Shown one piece after another: positions 53,179 through 64,000 of a stretch of 64,000 nucleotides of DNA. The notes under the pieces are model-generated. The model was given only the letters and a program-made list of their open reading frames with translations. It did no database searches and had not been told where the DNA came from. Each line of letters starts with the position of its first letter. Positions within the stretch are counted from its first letter, which is position 1. This DNA comes from Oidiodendron maius Zn (lineage: Eukaryota > Ascomycota > Leotiomycetes > Myxotrichaceae), in contig KN832874.1 in assembly GCA_000827325.1 (NCBI GenBank), forward strand, positions 962,067 to 1,026,066. Direction: 5' to 3'. The position numbers were made by a program, and so were the translations under genes.

Positions 53179-55436
53179 TCAAGTCGAGCCATCAGTTGAG
53201 AACCGAAGGTCGACCATCTTCGCGATACAATTCAAGATCTCTGCTTCATCTTCATCTGTGGAAAGATTTCCAGTATTCAAGGGGCCATCATCGGTAACAG
53301 CAAACGGCTTATTGTAGGGGTCGCGTAGCCGGTAATGAATGTCCGTCTGAGTAATGCCAAGTTTAGCAGACCGTTCTATAATCTCACTTGTTGATTCCCC
53401 CATGATATCTGCTAATAGCATGGCAGGTCGGAACCGCGTGGCGAGAGCAGCTACAAAAGGTACAAAGTCCTCATAACACCGACCGTTTATCTCACCTGAG
53501 ACGCCGTCTTTCTCCTTCAAAGTTTTGAAAACTGCCATTGGGAGAGCAATCCAAGCAACTCTGCGACATGGCATACAGTATCAGCATCGTCTAGTTTAAT
53601 TTCGGAATGGAGTCACCACGAACATTCCAATTATAAACTCTTCTCCGACTTTTGAACCTTGGCTAGTTTTATAGCAATGAAGAGCAGTAGCACACGAAGC
53701 TTCCTTGATTCTTCGAAGTGCAATCTTCTGGAACTTCTGAGCGACTCGACTGCTGCCAGGGGGGCAGTGAATGTACGGTATATACAGAGTTGCGAAAATG
53801 GAACTAGTCGCATGTTAGAATAGACAAGTGGAACCGATAACTAACTTACTCGCAGATCATCAATACATAGTTAGGGAACTTGGAAGTTCCAACTTTCAAT
53901 GACGCGATATACTCGCCGTTCACTTTAAGGTACTCCTCTCTCCAGCTTCTTAGCTGGGTATCAAATTGTGAGACACGACTCGCTTCAGACATAATCTTGG
54001 CTTGATCGATGCGCTTGCCAGACCATTCCCGGTCAAAACGCGTCTGTTCGTGGAAGACGGCAATGTCCCTCATGATATCACTTAGCTTGCATAACCAGAT
54101 GAAGGCTTGGATCAGGGATTTTTTCGTCTTGACAGTTATGAATTTGGGAAACATGACTTCAAGGCCAAAGTCAGCTTCAGTAACTAGAGGCCAGGCCGAC
54201 TTAGCCTCATGTATTCGGTAAGGGCGACGCATAGCAATTGAGATCAGACGGTCGCGCAAAAGACAGCACCACCATATTAATCGGTACCGTCTTGAAGTAA
54301 CGGCGTTCTCGCCTGGACGGTCCCATAATCTAATGACCCGAGAGTGGTAGAAGGCACGATCAGTCCAATAGTTATTGACTTGATATTCACTATCAAAGGG
54401 ACTCCAGTACGTGAGTAGGAGAGCAATTTTAGTGAGAATGAGATGGTCTGGAGTATGGCGCACGCGATAGAGTAACTATATGAAACGTTAAAAGATTGCT
54501 GACGTCGGTAGCTAGCATTTCCCCCTTACGCTTGCTTTCTCAAAATATGCTTTTTGACCTTCATAAATGGTTTTAAACGGCGTGCTTGGAAGCCTTTCGC
54601 TTGGCAGGTGCTACTAGCATATATTAGCGCCAGCGCAGCGTCATCTAACGATGTATAAACATACTCCGAAGGCTACATTCATCATGGCTTGGAAGAGTGG
54701 GATGGAAACTCTTTCCTTAAGCTGCTCGTCATCCTCAATATCTCTGTAGATTTCCATGAATTCGACTTCGTTAACGACCGGGCAGAACGGATGGAAGTGA
54801 ATAAAGTATAATTTCACCAGTTCATCTCGCAACCTCTTCTCGGGAGGTTGGCATGCCTCTTCAATAGAAATATATCGAGATGGAGCCACGGGGCCATCTT
54901 CATCGCCGAATGCTATCTCATGGGTACGCTTGCCCTTTGTTTTGATGGTCTTGGAAAGTGCGATGGCCGATGACATATCAAGATCTGCCAGGTGTGAGAC
55001 CACTAAAAGGCGGTAGGGTAAGGCGCAGCTTACCTGGAGTAAGGACCACCTTCTTGGAACTGTCCACATATACACTCGGGGTATGATCCAACTCCGGAGA
55101 AAGGACGGGAAGAGGGGGAGGAGGACAAGGCATATTATGCGCCTCCGGACGGGCTTGCTTGTACACTTCATTGAGTTGATTAGATAGGGATGGGTAATAT
55201 CCGCTTTCAACTATCCTGCCCAAGGAGTGTATAGGAGTAGAACCTGGAATCGATGCTGAACGGACGATGGGGGGGAACGTCGAGGTGCCCGAGGTGCTCG
55301 ATGGCCCAAGTGAGGTTTGTGAACGCCTAAGAGGGGGCTTCTTGGGGGGCTTGTGGTCGGTAACCTCGGGGACGCCATTGAAAATAGCGTTAATGACATT
55401 CTCCACGTCAAAGAAACTATCAAGATCGAAATCCAT
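53179..55436 (-). CDS. Fungal_trans-domain regulator without a visible zinc cluster
   Basis: Six exons: 55034-55436, 54665-54984, 54530-54610, 53850-54475, 53624-53803, 53179-53560; 663 aa. All joins keep frame and restore family motifs. The middle-homology region starts near residue 190 (KLYFIHFHPFCPVVNEVEFM), then IPLFQAMMNVAFG joined to HLPSERLPSTPF, LTKIALLLTYWSPFD and SRRYRLIWWCCLLRDRLISI, as in cutinase-factor-like regulators. The N-terminal 135 residues are acidic then Pro/Ser-rich (MDFDLDSFFDVENVINAIF) and contain no Cys pairs. I also see none in the 350 nt upstream. It may act without its own DNA-binding domain, or a remote 5' exon is missing. Confidence 0.8.
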
Positions 55437-56754
55437 TGTCGTCACTTCACCTCGGCGGTGTCATACGAGGAGCAACAGAACCGTGGTCGGCAGCATCCGA
55501 TCACTGTTTTGTGCGGCCCTCTGGCATTGAGCGGGGTCGAGCACGGTCCTCTCGTAGGAGTATTGGGCCAATGGTGGTGGCGGGTAAGCAGCAAGTCAGC
55601 TTCGCAAAAAGCAATCCCTCGTCAATATCCAACGCCTCTTGCGAGTGGTTCTCATCATAGGAAAATGTCAGTGCATATAGCATGCGGTAGGCGTACTATT
55701 GGCACAGCTCGCCCGTTCCGTGTGACCACCAAATTCCCGCATAGATTGATGCACCAGACACACCATAATACTTTGTGCCCCAAGCTCTGACTGGGCCGCT
55801 TCAACGTAACGTCGTGTTACCTTCCCTCCCCCCGGGGGGCTGACGGGTTCTCGCCGCGTGCCGTCGCCACCCTTAGACTCTACTGGTGCCCACAGACAAC
55901 TCTACCCGTCTCACCAGAAGGCTAACTGCGTTTGGAAACCTCACAAGTGACTGTCAAACATCTCACAGGCTGTGTGAAGCCATCCCGCCACTTAAGAGAA
56001 AATTTTTCATGTCAAGCTGGTTCTCCCTAAGTGTGGACTAAGGACAGGGAGAGAAGTATTGCCATGCAATCCTCCAGAACGCCTCCTTACCCCGTCTCCC
56101 TTATCTCTGCTGGGGTTATCTGTCTTAGTTATGCCTTGAGTTATGAATGGGGGTCTTTAATTAAGCATCGAGGTTTGTATAGATGAAAGTCAGGGGCTCT
56201 GGATCAATTAGGGGGCCGGATATTCAAGCTTCCCCCTTGTCCAGATCGTCAGCACGCCGCCAAAACGATCATGGTCGGCAAAACGCAAGTGCGCCGAGAA
56301 ACTGCCGAGGCATCGTAAATTTCCCCAGGTTCCCCAGAAAATTCTCATAGGGCGATGGTGCGTTCAGTACCTGAGCATGCCTTTCTTCGGCGGCCAGGTC
56401 CACCGTTTGCCTCGGGACACTGGTCAAAGCACACACCGTGCTTTGTGACGCTCTGACTTTGGTAGAGCCTGAATTGGTCTTGCCCTGCCTTTAATGCTAC
56501 ATTAGTCTGCACATTATTCGTTGCGTCAACATCACAAACGAGGCTCACGCTCTAGCAGGGCCGAAAACATCGATCAATCGTTGTCAATCGTGTCTTTTTG
56601 AGCATAGCACCAGTGATAGAGTTTGGTACTCTACATATAGCAGCATATTGGCTATAGTTTTCGTCGTCTATATAATGCTCAGCTCCCAACCTTTCACATC
56701 AAATTTCTTTTAATTGCTTCAAAAACCCGACTTTTACATTACAAGGATTTAGTC
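55437..56754. other. Divergent promoter region
   Basis: 1.3 kb between the regulator and the rhodopsin-domain gene. Short frames only. A TATA-like box for the latter lies at 56669. Confidence 0.45.
56669..56676 (+). promoter_or_regulatory. TATA-like box of the rhodopsin-domain gene
   Basis: TATATAAT lies about 80 nt before the ATG at 56755. Confidence 0.45.
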
Positions 56755-58017
56755 ATGACTATCCAAGATTACGGTCCACAAGTTGAAGCAGTTGGGATTC
56801 TGTTCCTCATCTTGGCGTGGATTTCAGTGAGTCTGAGGTGCTATGTCCGGTTCTTCATGACCCATTTTTTCGGGATCGATGACTGGCTTGCAATTATAAC
56901 TCTTGTATGATGCTTCTACTCTTTATTCTCGGTACGAAGGCTGATAATCACCAGGTAGCTTTCTCACTGCTCTGTTTCTTTGTCATTATAGGAGCAAGGT
57001 CGGGGACAGGCCGACTTGATGCAGACCTGACTCAGGATGAAATTGTGATTTCCATGAGGGTAATTACCCAAGATGAGTTTATATGTACTTGTATAGACCA
57101 AAAATTCTAATATTGACTAGTGGTGGTATGGGGGAGAGATCAGTTACGTCCTTACGACTTGCTTGCTGAAGATTTATATTGGGGCGTTTCTCAAACAGAT
57201 ATGCATCCTTAGATCTCAGATTCTGGTCATCTGGGCAGTGATCATTACCTTCAGTACTTTGTCCACTTATTACCTCTTTTTGATGGCCTTCCAATGTCAC
57301 CCAGTGTCCTACTTCTGGGAACGATATGGCGTGGGGGCAGTAGGCACATGTGTTTCCACAGCTATCATTGTCGACTCGTCTTACGTCCATAGCGTGTTCA
57401 ACGCAGTCTCAGATTGGACATTAGCTACCTTGCCTATTTTCCTTGTGTGGAACTTGCGCATGAGTACCCGAACCAAAATTTCGGTAGCTGTACTCCTGTC
57501 TATGGGCGCGATGTATGTCACCCCTTTTCACTTGAATACAGTTTGAATGTAGTTACTGACTTGCTAAAGTGGAAGTTTGGCAACCGTCATACGAATTCAA
57601 TATATTCACGAATTAAACAACACCAAAGAATTCTTATACCATAATGCTTTAGTTTCTATTTGGTCAACGGTGGAACCTGGCATGGGCATCGCCGCATCGT
57701 CACTAGCGTGCACGAAGCCTCTATTCCGGGATTGCTTCTCAAAATCGCGACACAGCACCTCAAATGCCACTAATACCTCGAACTGGACCCAGGCACTGGG
57801 CAGGCGTCCCTGTAGTACCAATAACCCCTGCACGGAAGAGCTGGGTCTCCATGAGCATGCCGCTAAATCCATTCGTGTAGAGACCGTCATCGATATCCAT
57901 TCCGCTCAAGATTCTAGCGATATCGAGGCCGGAATTGGCCGGAGATCAGAAGGAAGTGAAATAACAACCCTTCCGGTGGGAACTGATAATGATAACCGAA
58001 AGGACTTTGATGGATGA
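56755..58017 (+). CDS. Integral membrane protein, fungal rhodopsin-like (PTH11-related) domain
   Basis: Exons 56755-56904, 56955-57059, 57121-57512, 57570-58017; 364 aa. The N-terminal span is followed by SLRCYVRFF and FGIDDWLAI, the typical R-x-Y-x-R...DDW pattern of the fungal rhodopsin domain. After a loop (GTGRLDADLTQDEI), spans include YVLTTCLLKIYIGAFLKQI. FQCHPVSYFWERYG with a conserved Cys and the helix pair ending MGAIGSLATVIRIQYI also match the family; the latter is restored by removing the intron 57513-57569. TVEPGMGIAASSLACTKPLF precedes a cytosolic, 100-residue polar tail. The ligand is unknown. The short second exon is the least certain part; its length would shorten one helix. 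Confidence 0.82.
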
Positions 58018-59753
58018 TACGAGTCACAAGCTCTTCGATGCTCTAGAGGATTCAAAGTGATTTGTCAAGCGATAGAAATGTGGTCAAGGCGTTGATAAGG
58101 CATAGTACATATGAATCCCTTTCTTAGAGGCTTGGATGGCGGCAAGCACTGAGTTGGGGTTGGGAATTTAAATTACGGCCTACCCACATTACGCAGGGCG
58201 GCGGGATAATTGGGTGTTCATGTTACATAAGTCTACTGGGTTTCAAAACAATGAAATAACTTACATTAATGCTTGTGATGCTCTCATCATTTTGTTCAGC
58301 AAACTTTTGACAATTGGAGGGACTTATCCTCTTCTCTCTCTCATACATTTACCTTTAGTTTCATTCAAGATTTGATAACTTATACTTTATAGTATTACTC
58401 CTGGCTACCTGCCACGACATTAAGAGTTCTGGTTGCTCGGGCTTGCACGCAGGAGATGGCTCAAACAAGCCAAATGCCGAATACTCTCCAAAGCAGTTGG
58501 TAGGTTTATGACAAGTGCAAGCAAGATAATCCAAAATCATGGAAGATGACGATCAAGAGGAGACCGCTGCTAAATATGTATGAGCCGCCACGATATTCCT
58601 GGTTAAGGGACCCCGTACTGCCACCCTACGAGCGCCGATGTAATAATAGAGTTGTTAAACTGCCAGATTTTCCATAACCGCTACAATAAAATATCAATGT
58701 GGTCTCAATTCAATGTTTCCTCATTCTCTCTGTTAATACGGCTTCTGAACGTACAATAGAGTCAGATATCAAAGACTTCTCTGTGGGATAGCTTTGAGAG
58801 CCTTTTGAGAGTGGATATAATATCTCAAAATCCTCACGTAGTACTGTGGAACTACCGGCAGCTGTTAAACAATCATGTGTGTAACGCTCCAAAGACCGGG
58901 GTAGGATGCGTAATCTAGTTCGGAACTTGCTTTATTGACAATTAATATATTCATGCGTCCCGTGCACATTCTAAATTAAAACGCAATCATGATAAAAGGA
59001 TGGATGAGAGTAATAGCCTAAAGGTCAAAATGCATTTCTGCTTAAATGTTAAGACTATAATCATTGTGGAACATGATCACTATGCGAGAACCGCGCAATT
59101 ACTGATCCCAAAACATTTCAAGTTTAATTTACTCTCGTGATCAGTAGAGCTAATAATGAGATAGGCGCTAAATCATGTCTTCGGTAGAAGAAGAGGAGAA
59201 GGGAGGGGTGGCATTGGCCACTGTCTCAGTAGTCCCATTCGAGGTTAAACAGCCTCGATGCAATTAACTGAAATCATCTTCATTAGTGCCGTAAGACCCA
59301 ATATACAAATTCACCGAAACTATATTGACCTCGGTCACAGACTGCAGTTTGCGAAGCAACTACAATTCTCTCCTCACATTAATCCGGTTCCGATTTGCCT
59401 ACTTGGTTAACATTCTTCGTTTAGATCCTGGGTTAAATAGCGAGATAAGGGGACACATTACTGTGCATAATTATTTCAGGAGTTTTCTCGCATAAGATAT
59501 GCTGACTCTTCTACTATAGAAGACTGACTTCCTGAGCCCTAGCTAGGATTTAGTATCAAACATGGAGCCCGAGCCCACGGCTCGGCTGCTGAGGTTGCAA
59601 ATACGAATAAGGATGCTCTATTTCACTCATTCCAGAAAGGAATCTATTATATGTCTGTCCTGACTAATAACATCTTTCATCGTCGGATCTGCCAAACTCT
59701 TTTCTGTACGCCATAAGCCCACACCTCAACACTACCGCACCAGCATATTGGCT
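58018..59753. other. AT-rich intergenic region
   Basis: 1.7 kb between convergent genes. No open frame beyond ~60 codons and no recognised repeat. Confidence 0.5.
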
Positions 59754-60464
59754 TTATATCGTCTTCAATGTAGATTCGGCCTCTATCATGTATGTCTCAG
59801 CTCTCTCTACTAAATCTCGGTAACAATCAGCTAACTTGTGAGGGTTTGGTAAAATTCCCCAGTGTAATCGGTACAAAAAGTCTCGCTCCAGTAAGGAGAG
59901 TTCGGAATTCCCCACACCACCGACGTATGCATAAATTTCATGGGGCCAGCAGAAGTCGGATAGGCCCTTTGACGCTATGGTTGCCGCTGTAATCAAAAAT
60001 CGATGGACTGTGAGGCTAGAAAGAATGAAATCTGGATAGAGAAAACACAGCCGATCCATATAGAAGACGACTGAGAGTAATAATGGAGGAGTAAGCGAAA
60101 CATATTTGACTATTCTGTGGAGGTAATCGATGATAGGAATATTGGGTGGCTCTCTATAGTAAGGTTATTTTACTGAAGAGTAATGGCAAGTTCAGGGCAC
60201 GAACCTAGAATGGAATCTAGTATAGACGTTACTCCCGACAGTGCGCTGGTCATTTACTTGTACAACTTCGGAAAGCATGTACGCGATAAGAATAACTAGA
60301 TCTTCCACAGGGCATAAGTTGTATTCTGCGGGCAAAGTCTTGATTGACACTTGCTTTGACTTCAAGGCCTCTAGTGATGAGCATTCGCTGCTCACGGGAA
60401 GCGATGTGAAGCAGCTCCATTTCAATGCCGCCGGTCGACCTGACTTGAAAGGCCATATTTTCAT
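59754..60464 (-). CDS. Pho80-like cyclin
   Basis: Exons 60205-60464 and 59754-60153; 219 aa; intron 51 nt. Family motifs are LVILIAYMLSEVVQVNDQ, FHSREPPNIPIIDYLHRIVK (joined across the intron), YMDRLC, LTVHRFLITAATIASKGLSD with the cyclin-box helix, YVGGVGNSELSLLERDFLYR and LHWGILPNPHKLADCYRDLV. Cyclins of this group bind Pho85-type CDKs and control phosphate, glycogen or morphogenetic responses; fungi carry several paralogues. The protein is compact, with a short N-terminal part before the box, and DFCWPHEIYAYVGG replaces the commoner DSFW-N-x-x-YA form. It is probably a divergent paralogue rather than the main phosphate cyclin. Confidence 0.82.
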
Positions 60465-61259
60465 AATTACACAAGAGCGGCGCAGAATCCGGATATTTTG
60501 CAGATCAGTTTAAACGGTTCGGCCAAATTGTCACACTCCAAGGAAGGGAACCTAAAAATTGCGATAATTTTTCTCCGTCAGTAGGACTTCTAGCAAAAGC
60601 TTCTCTGCAAATAGAGGTTAAATGGTTCATGAAATACGGAGCACGAAAAGCCGATAAAATTACATGCTTATTGCGGATCATTAACCAGAAGTTCATTCGA
60701 CCGCAGGTAAACGCCCTCGGCTACATGCAGCCTCAGGGGCCGAGGACCGCCGATAAGCTGACAGGACGGCGTTCAAGTACCATACCGCGGTCCCCAAGAC
60801 CGCCGAGGGGTGACTGAGACTAGAAAAGGAAGTCGGTCGCATGCACCCTTATAGATTGCTTGCAGAATGTGTTGTTTCAGGATGGTTTCGCACATGACAC
60901 TTCGCATACCTGTAAGGAGTTCCCAAATGCAGGCATTCTAATGGAGAAATGGAACAGAAGGATTTTCAGTCTTATTATATGTTAGATGGCGCAGCTTGCT
61001 ACAGAAAATAGTGGAGAAGCAGTGAGTCTCAGATGACTGAAGTGGCTTAGAAACCTCCACAGAGAGACGTAAAGAGATGGTAAATCCCGGGTGGCCAAAT
61101 CGTATGGTAAGTGCAACATCATCCTTCTGGCTCCGATAAATATTTTCCTTTTACGCCGCTAAGATGATCTATTGAAGAGACGGCCATAAATTACACATCT
61201 ATATCAGTTCAAAAGCTGAACTAACTCTTGTCCCTCTTTACGACTACGAGCCCAACACC
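60465..61259. other. Intergenic divergent region
   Basis: 800 nt between the cyclin and the DUF1275 gene. A GC-rich patch near 60710-60815 carries repeated CCGCCGA/GACCGCCG phrases of unknown meaning. No gene is recognised. Confidence 0.4.
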
Positions 61260-62036
61260 ATGGGACGGCCGGCCTTTGCAACGCGCCTCAGAGAATACTT
61301 TAGTGCACCAATTCCCGAAGACGTTCTACTTGAAGCTGAAATGCTCGCTCTCACTTTCGCCACCGGTATAGAAGACGCTGCTACATTCCCTGATTTCCAC
61401 TGCTTCGTCTCCAACCAGACCGGCAACACCGTGTTACTAGCAATAGCAGCAAGTGGTATAAGCACTATGACATCCTTGCCCTATATTGCTACGAGTCTTT
61501 CAATGTTTATCCTAGGCGGATGTGTTATGGGCCAAATAGGCAACTTTGTTGGATGTCGCCGGCGTGGGTGGTTAATACTTAGCAGTATTATCCAAACAAC
61601 ACTGGTGTTTGCAGCATCGTTGCTACAATTTCGAAATGTAGTCCCGTTCAAATCTGAAGCTGCGGATTTAGGTGTTCTATCGCTTCTGGCTATCTCGGCA
61701 GGAGGCCAAGTTGCTATGGCAAGATCATTGCGGATGACCGAAATTACAACAGCCAATGCCACGTCGGCGTACGTCGATACCTTTATTGACGTGAATTTAT
61801 ACAAATTTCAAAACAGATCTCGTAACCGGAGGTTCCTCTTCTTGCTCAGTCTTATCGGGGGAAGTTTCACGGGCGCATTTGCATACGCAAAGTTAGGGTC
61901 GCCTTGGACACTGATGATTTCTGCAATTGGGAAAGTGCTGGTCACTGTTGCGCTGTTTTTAAATAGAGAGTATATTAGAGATGAGAGGAGCTTAACCACG
62001 GCCTCTAGCACTCTAAATCTCTCAGCTGTAGTATAA
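61260..62036 (+). CDS. DUF1275 (YoaK-type) membrane protein
   Basis: 258 aa, single exon, ATG 61260 in a CACC-ATGG context. Motifs of DUF1275 are GIEDAATFPDFHCFVSNQTG followed by NTVLLAIA, GQVAMARSLRMTEITTANAT and a late IGGSFTGAFAYAKLG. About six hydrophobic segments are visible (ATSLSMFILGGCVMGQIG, GWLILSSIIQTTLVFAASLL, LGVLSLLAISAGG, FLFLLSLIGG, LMISAIGKVLVTVALFL). The family is widespread in bacteria and fungi; function unknown, suspected transport. Frequent in accessory regions of fungal genomes. Confidence 0.88.
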   Translation: MGRPAFATRLREYFSAPIPEDVLLEAEMLALTFATGIEDAATFPDFHCFVSNQTGNTVLLAIAASGISTMTSLPYIATSLSMFILGGCVMGQIGNFVGCRRRGWLILSSIIQTTLVFAASLLQFRNVVPFKSEAADLGVLSLLAISAGGQVAMARSLRMTEITTANATSAYVDTFIDVNLYKFQNRSRNRRFLFLLSLIGGSFTGAFAYAKLGSPWTLMISAIGKVLVTVALFLNREYIRDERSLTTASSTLNLSAVV

Positions 62037-62685
62037 ACAGAACGATCAAAACCAAGTTACGATAATGCCTATAGATGTATGATAGAGATTTAAATAGAAA
62101 ATAATTTTGTCTGATATAGCATCCCATAGTTTCAAACGCCTTATTAGTGTATGTAAAAAAAATGCAGTTTAATATAGTTCGACCTAGCAAGACTAAGAAT
62201 TTAATTATAATTAAAACTGCACAGGCCATTCGACTGTCATCTCTCCTTTACGTGATCGTCCGCTGGAAGGGGGTGTTGTGGATGCTTATATGATCATCAT
62301 AATTACTAACTCTACATGTAAATAAATAACCTTGAAACGTATAGTAATAATATATTGATTACATGTATAGAGTTTTTGCTCGTGCTATGCATAGCAAGCT
62401 AATAGGCTTAAGTAGCATTGCACAGTTTTAAGGACCGCTATTCCACGCGAATAAATTTGGTCAAATTGTAGCTGCCTCTCTGGAAGAATCCGGGCTCATT
62501 TGTAGAAGAGAGCTACACAGCTACACTACTCTGCTGTATACTGTAAACGAAGATGAGGCATGTAACTAGAGAACAGAGCAATACTCATCCGCTGAAGCAA
62601 GTTAGAATATCGTTATCGCTTCAATTCAGTGCAATTATCCTAACGCTATGGCTTGATATGGGACTAATCTATGATATAATACACT
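62037..62685. other. AT-rich intergenic
   Basis: 3' flanks of convergent genes. Nothing is recognised. Confidence 0.5.
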
Positions 62686-63564
62686 CTACATATCCCATCC
62701 TCTCTTCCTAACGCAGAACCAGCTGTCCGTCTTCCTGCTGTGCCCCATGTATGCCTCATTCTGATTTACGCTTGCGTATAAATTCCACCCATACCTTTCC
62801 AATGTCTCAACCATTTTCAGTAATAACATTCTTGCAACCATCCTCTGCTCACCTGTTGCTACCCACGAAGTTCCTTGAATCTTAAACTCCCAGGCGTTCC
62901 GACTCTTATCCTTCCAGCTCTCTCCCTGTAATACCCTCGTTCCCTTCAGCATGCTCCGAAAAGCGGTGATAAGTTGTGTATTGGCCCCAATTAAGCGCAA
63001 TTTATTAGTTTGATTGAAGGAGATTGCTACCCATTCGCTCTCTGGCGGCGGTATTTCTTGTTTCCGGAATATCAATGTACTTTTGTCGTGTTCCTTCTTA
63101 CCAACATCTGTGGCAGCCTGCAATATCCATCCCGCAGAAAATAAATATGCTAATATAGAGCACATGACGATGCGAGCGGGGATTGCATCGCTGCCTTGAC
63201 CTCTCCAAGGACTGCCGTTCAATTTGAATTCGTACGAAAGGGGAAACTTTCGTACAGTTTGAATGCCTAGGTGCCAGGAAGTCTGGACAACAGTGTGCAG
63301 GGCAACAATATCTTCATGGCGAAATTGGAGGAGACTGACGCGGTCAACGCCGGAGAGTGACATAGATGCAAAAGTCGCGTGGAAAGGAGGATCAGGTGAT
63401 ATAAGTTGCTGCACATTATGTTTCTCGATCTCCTCGGATAGAGGCGAATCCACCTTGTGTGCAAGGGGCTCAAAAATGCTTTCATCGAATTCCAGATGTT
63501 CATCGAATATAGGCGGATCCATCTCCTGAGAGTTGGAGGTCGTCGAGGATAATGAAAAAGACAT
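62686..63564 (-). CDS. Conserved fungal protein of unknown function, 292 aa
   Basis: Single exon. ATG 63564 is the first ATG in a longer frame whose upstream part starts with GTG. After an acidic, Ser-rich N-terminal quarter, two related blocks follow. Block one is VVQTSWHLGIQTVRKFPLSY, then EFKLNGSPWRGQGSDAIPAR and ILAYLFSAGWILQAATDVG. Block two is AFRSMLKGTRVLQGESWKDK, then WEFKIQGTSWVATGEQRMVA and MVETLERYGWNLYASVNQNE. Each ends with a leucine-rich helix and a GW strand, so an internal duplication is likely. TDSWFCVRK closes the domain. I recall multi-copy fungal hypothetical proteins of this kind; no function is known to me. Confidence 0.72.
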   Translation of the reverse strand: MSFSLSSTTSNSQEMDPPIFDEHLEFDESIFEPLAHKVDSPLSEEIEKHNVQQLISPDPPFHATFASMSLSGVDRVSLLQFRHEDIVALHTVVQTSWHLGIQTVRKFPLSYEFKLNGSPWRGQGSDAIPARIVMCSILAYLFSAGWILQAATDVGKKEHDKSTLIFRKQEIPPPESEWVAISFNQTNKLRLIGANTQLITAFRSMLKGTRVLQGESWKDKSRNAWEFKIQGTSWVATGEQRMVARMLLLKMVETLERYGWNLYASVNQNEAYMGHSRKTDSWFCVRKRGWDM

Positions 63565-64000
63565 AAGGCTGGGCTGGTTTAGCAAGAGTCTGCATTCCAC
63601 TCATAATGCACACATATCAACTTACTCGTTCCTTTGATGGTCACTCAAGTCAGTTCTGTAGTTGAACAGAAGCGAAATATGTTCTACGGAGAGAAATAAT
63701 TGTATGGGTCTTCTAACTGATTGTCTGAATATAAACCGGAACCGAGGCTGCCGATAAGCGCCCAGGAAGATCATCCAATGCCGAGGTAGCAAAATCAAAC
63801 AACCCTTGCATGACGAACCAGCAAATCACGTATCTTTTCGGTCTAAAGGACCGAGGCTCTATGCCCAATTAATTTGGGATGTCAGCCTCTAAGGAGACGT
63901 GCCTATCAAGGGAATTATCGGGGTCTCCATAGAACAAGCATCCCTGAAAACCACGCTGTGCCCTTGGCTAGCTCAATTCGACTGCCGCAAATTCAAGGGT
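63565..64000. other. Intergenic to window end
   Basis: Promoter side of the 292-aa gene. No other feature is recognised. Confidence 0.45.

Noticed and set aside
1-64000. tRNA, rRNA, CRISPR or bacterial operon features
   Set aside because: None were recognised by eye; the intron-rich gene structure shows a eukaryote, so CRISPR and operon calls are not expected.

Overview
The window reads as nuclear DNA of a filamentous ascomycete. Genes carry many short introns (about 44-119 nt, GT..AG), stand apart with their own promoters, and belong to families typical of Pezizomycotina: Zn2Cys6 regulators, a HET protein, a PNP-NACHT-ankyrin receptor, a rhodopsin-domain membrane protein, a Pho80-type cyclin and CBM1-tagged glycoside hydrolases. 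A Eurotiomycete (Aspergillus/Penicillium type) is my best guess from protein style, not proven. No tRNA, rRNA or CRISPR array was recognised. Splice models were built by hand from reading frame, splice consensus and remembered family alignments, without transcript data.

Layout. 1-7.4 kb: an edge-truncated Zn2Cys6 regulator, an NAD(P)-binding reductase-like protein, a small mitochondrial membrane protein, and a second Zn2Cys6 regulator convergent with a 2,2-dialkylglycine decarboxylase. 7.4-13.6 kb: an AT-rich stretch with a possible LTR relic, then a 176-aa conserved unknown protein convergent with a 780-aa HET protein; their upstream regions share an inverted segment of about 165 bp. 13.6-23 kb: three secreted exo-glycosidases side by side, GH89, GH95 (minus) and GH20-LamG. 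23-29 kb: a Ure2-type glutathione transferase, a mutated Ty1/copia relic and a broken ubiquitin-like-domain gene. 29.4-35.6 kb: a GH5-CBM1 endoglucanase and a 1366-aa PNP-NACHT-ankyrin receptor. 36-42.2 kb: a Zn2Cys6 regulator, an HSL-type alpha/beta hydrolase and a sugar transporter with divergent and convergent promoters, plausibly one catabolic unit. 43.4-48.5 kb: a dead GH11-CBM1 xylanase, two small genes and an MFS transporter. 51-52.3 kb: a secreted protein joining tandem Cys-rich modules to a bacterial-style lytic domain. 53-63.6 kb: a regulator without a visible zinc cluster, a rhodopsin-domain protein, a Pho80-like cyclin, a DUF1275 membrane protein and a conserved unknown protein.

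Together this looks like an accessory, environment-facing region: polymer and glycan breakdown (GH89, GH95, GH20, GH5, dead GH11), sugar and drug transport, self/non-self recognition (HET, NACHT-ANK) and perhaps action on bacterial cell walls. Gene decay and mutated transposon remains point to ongoing turnover.
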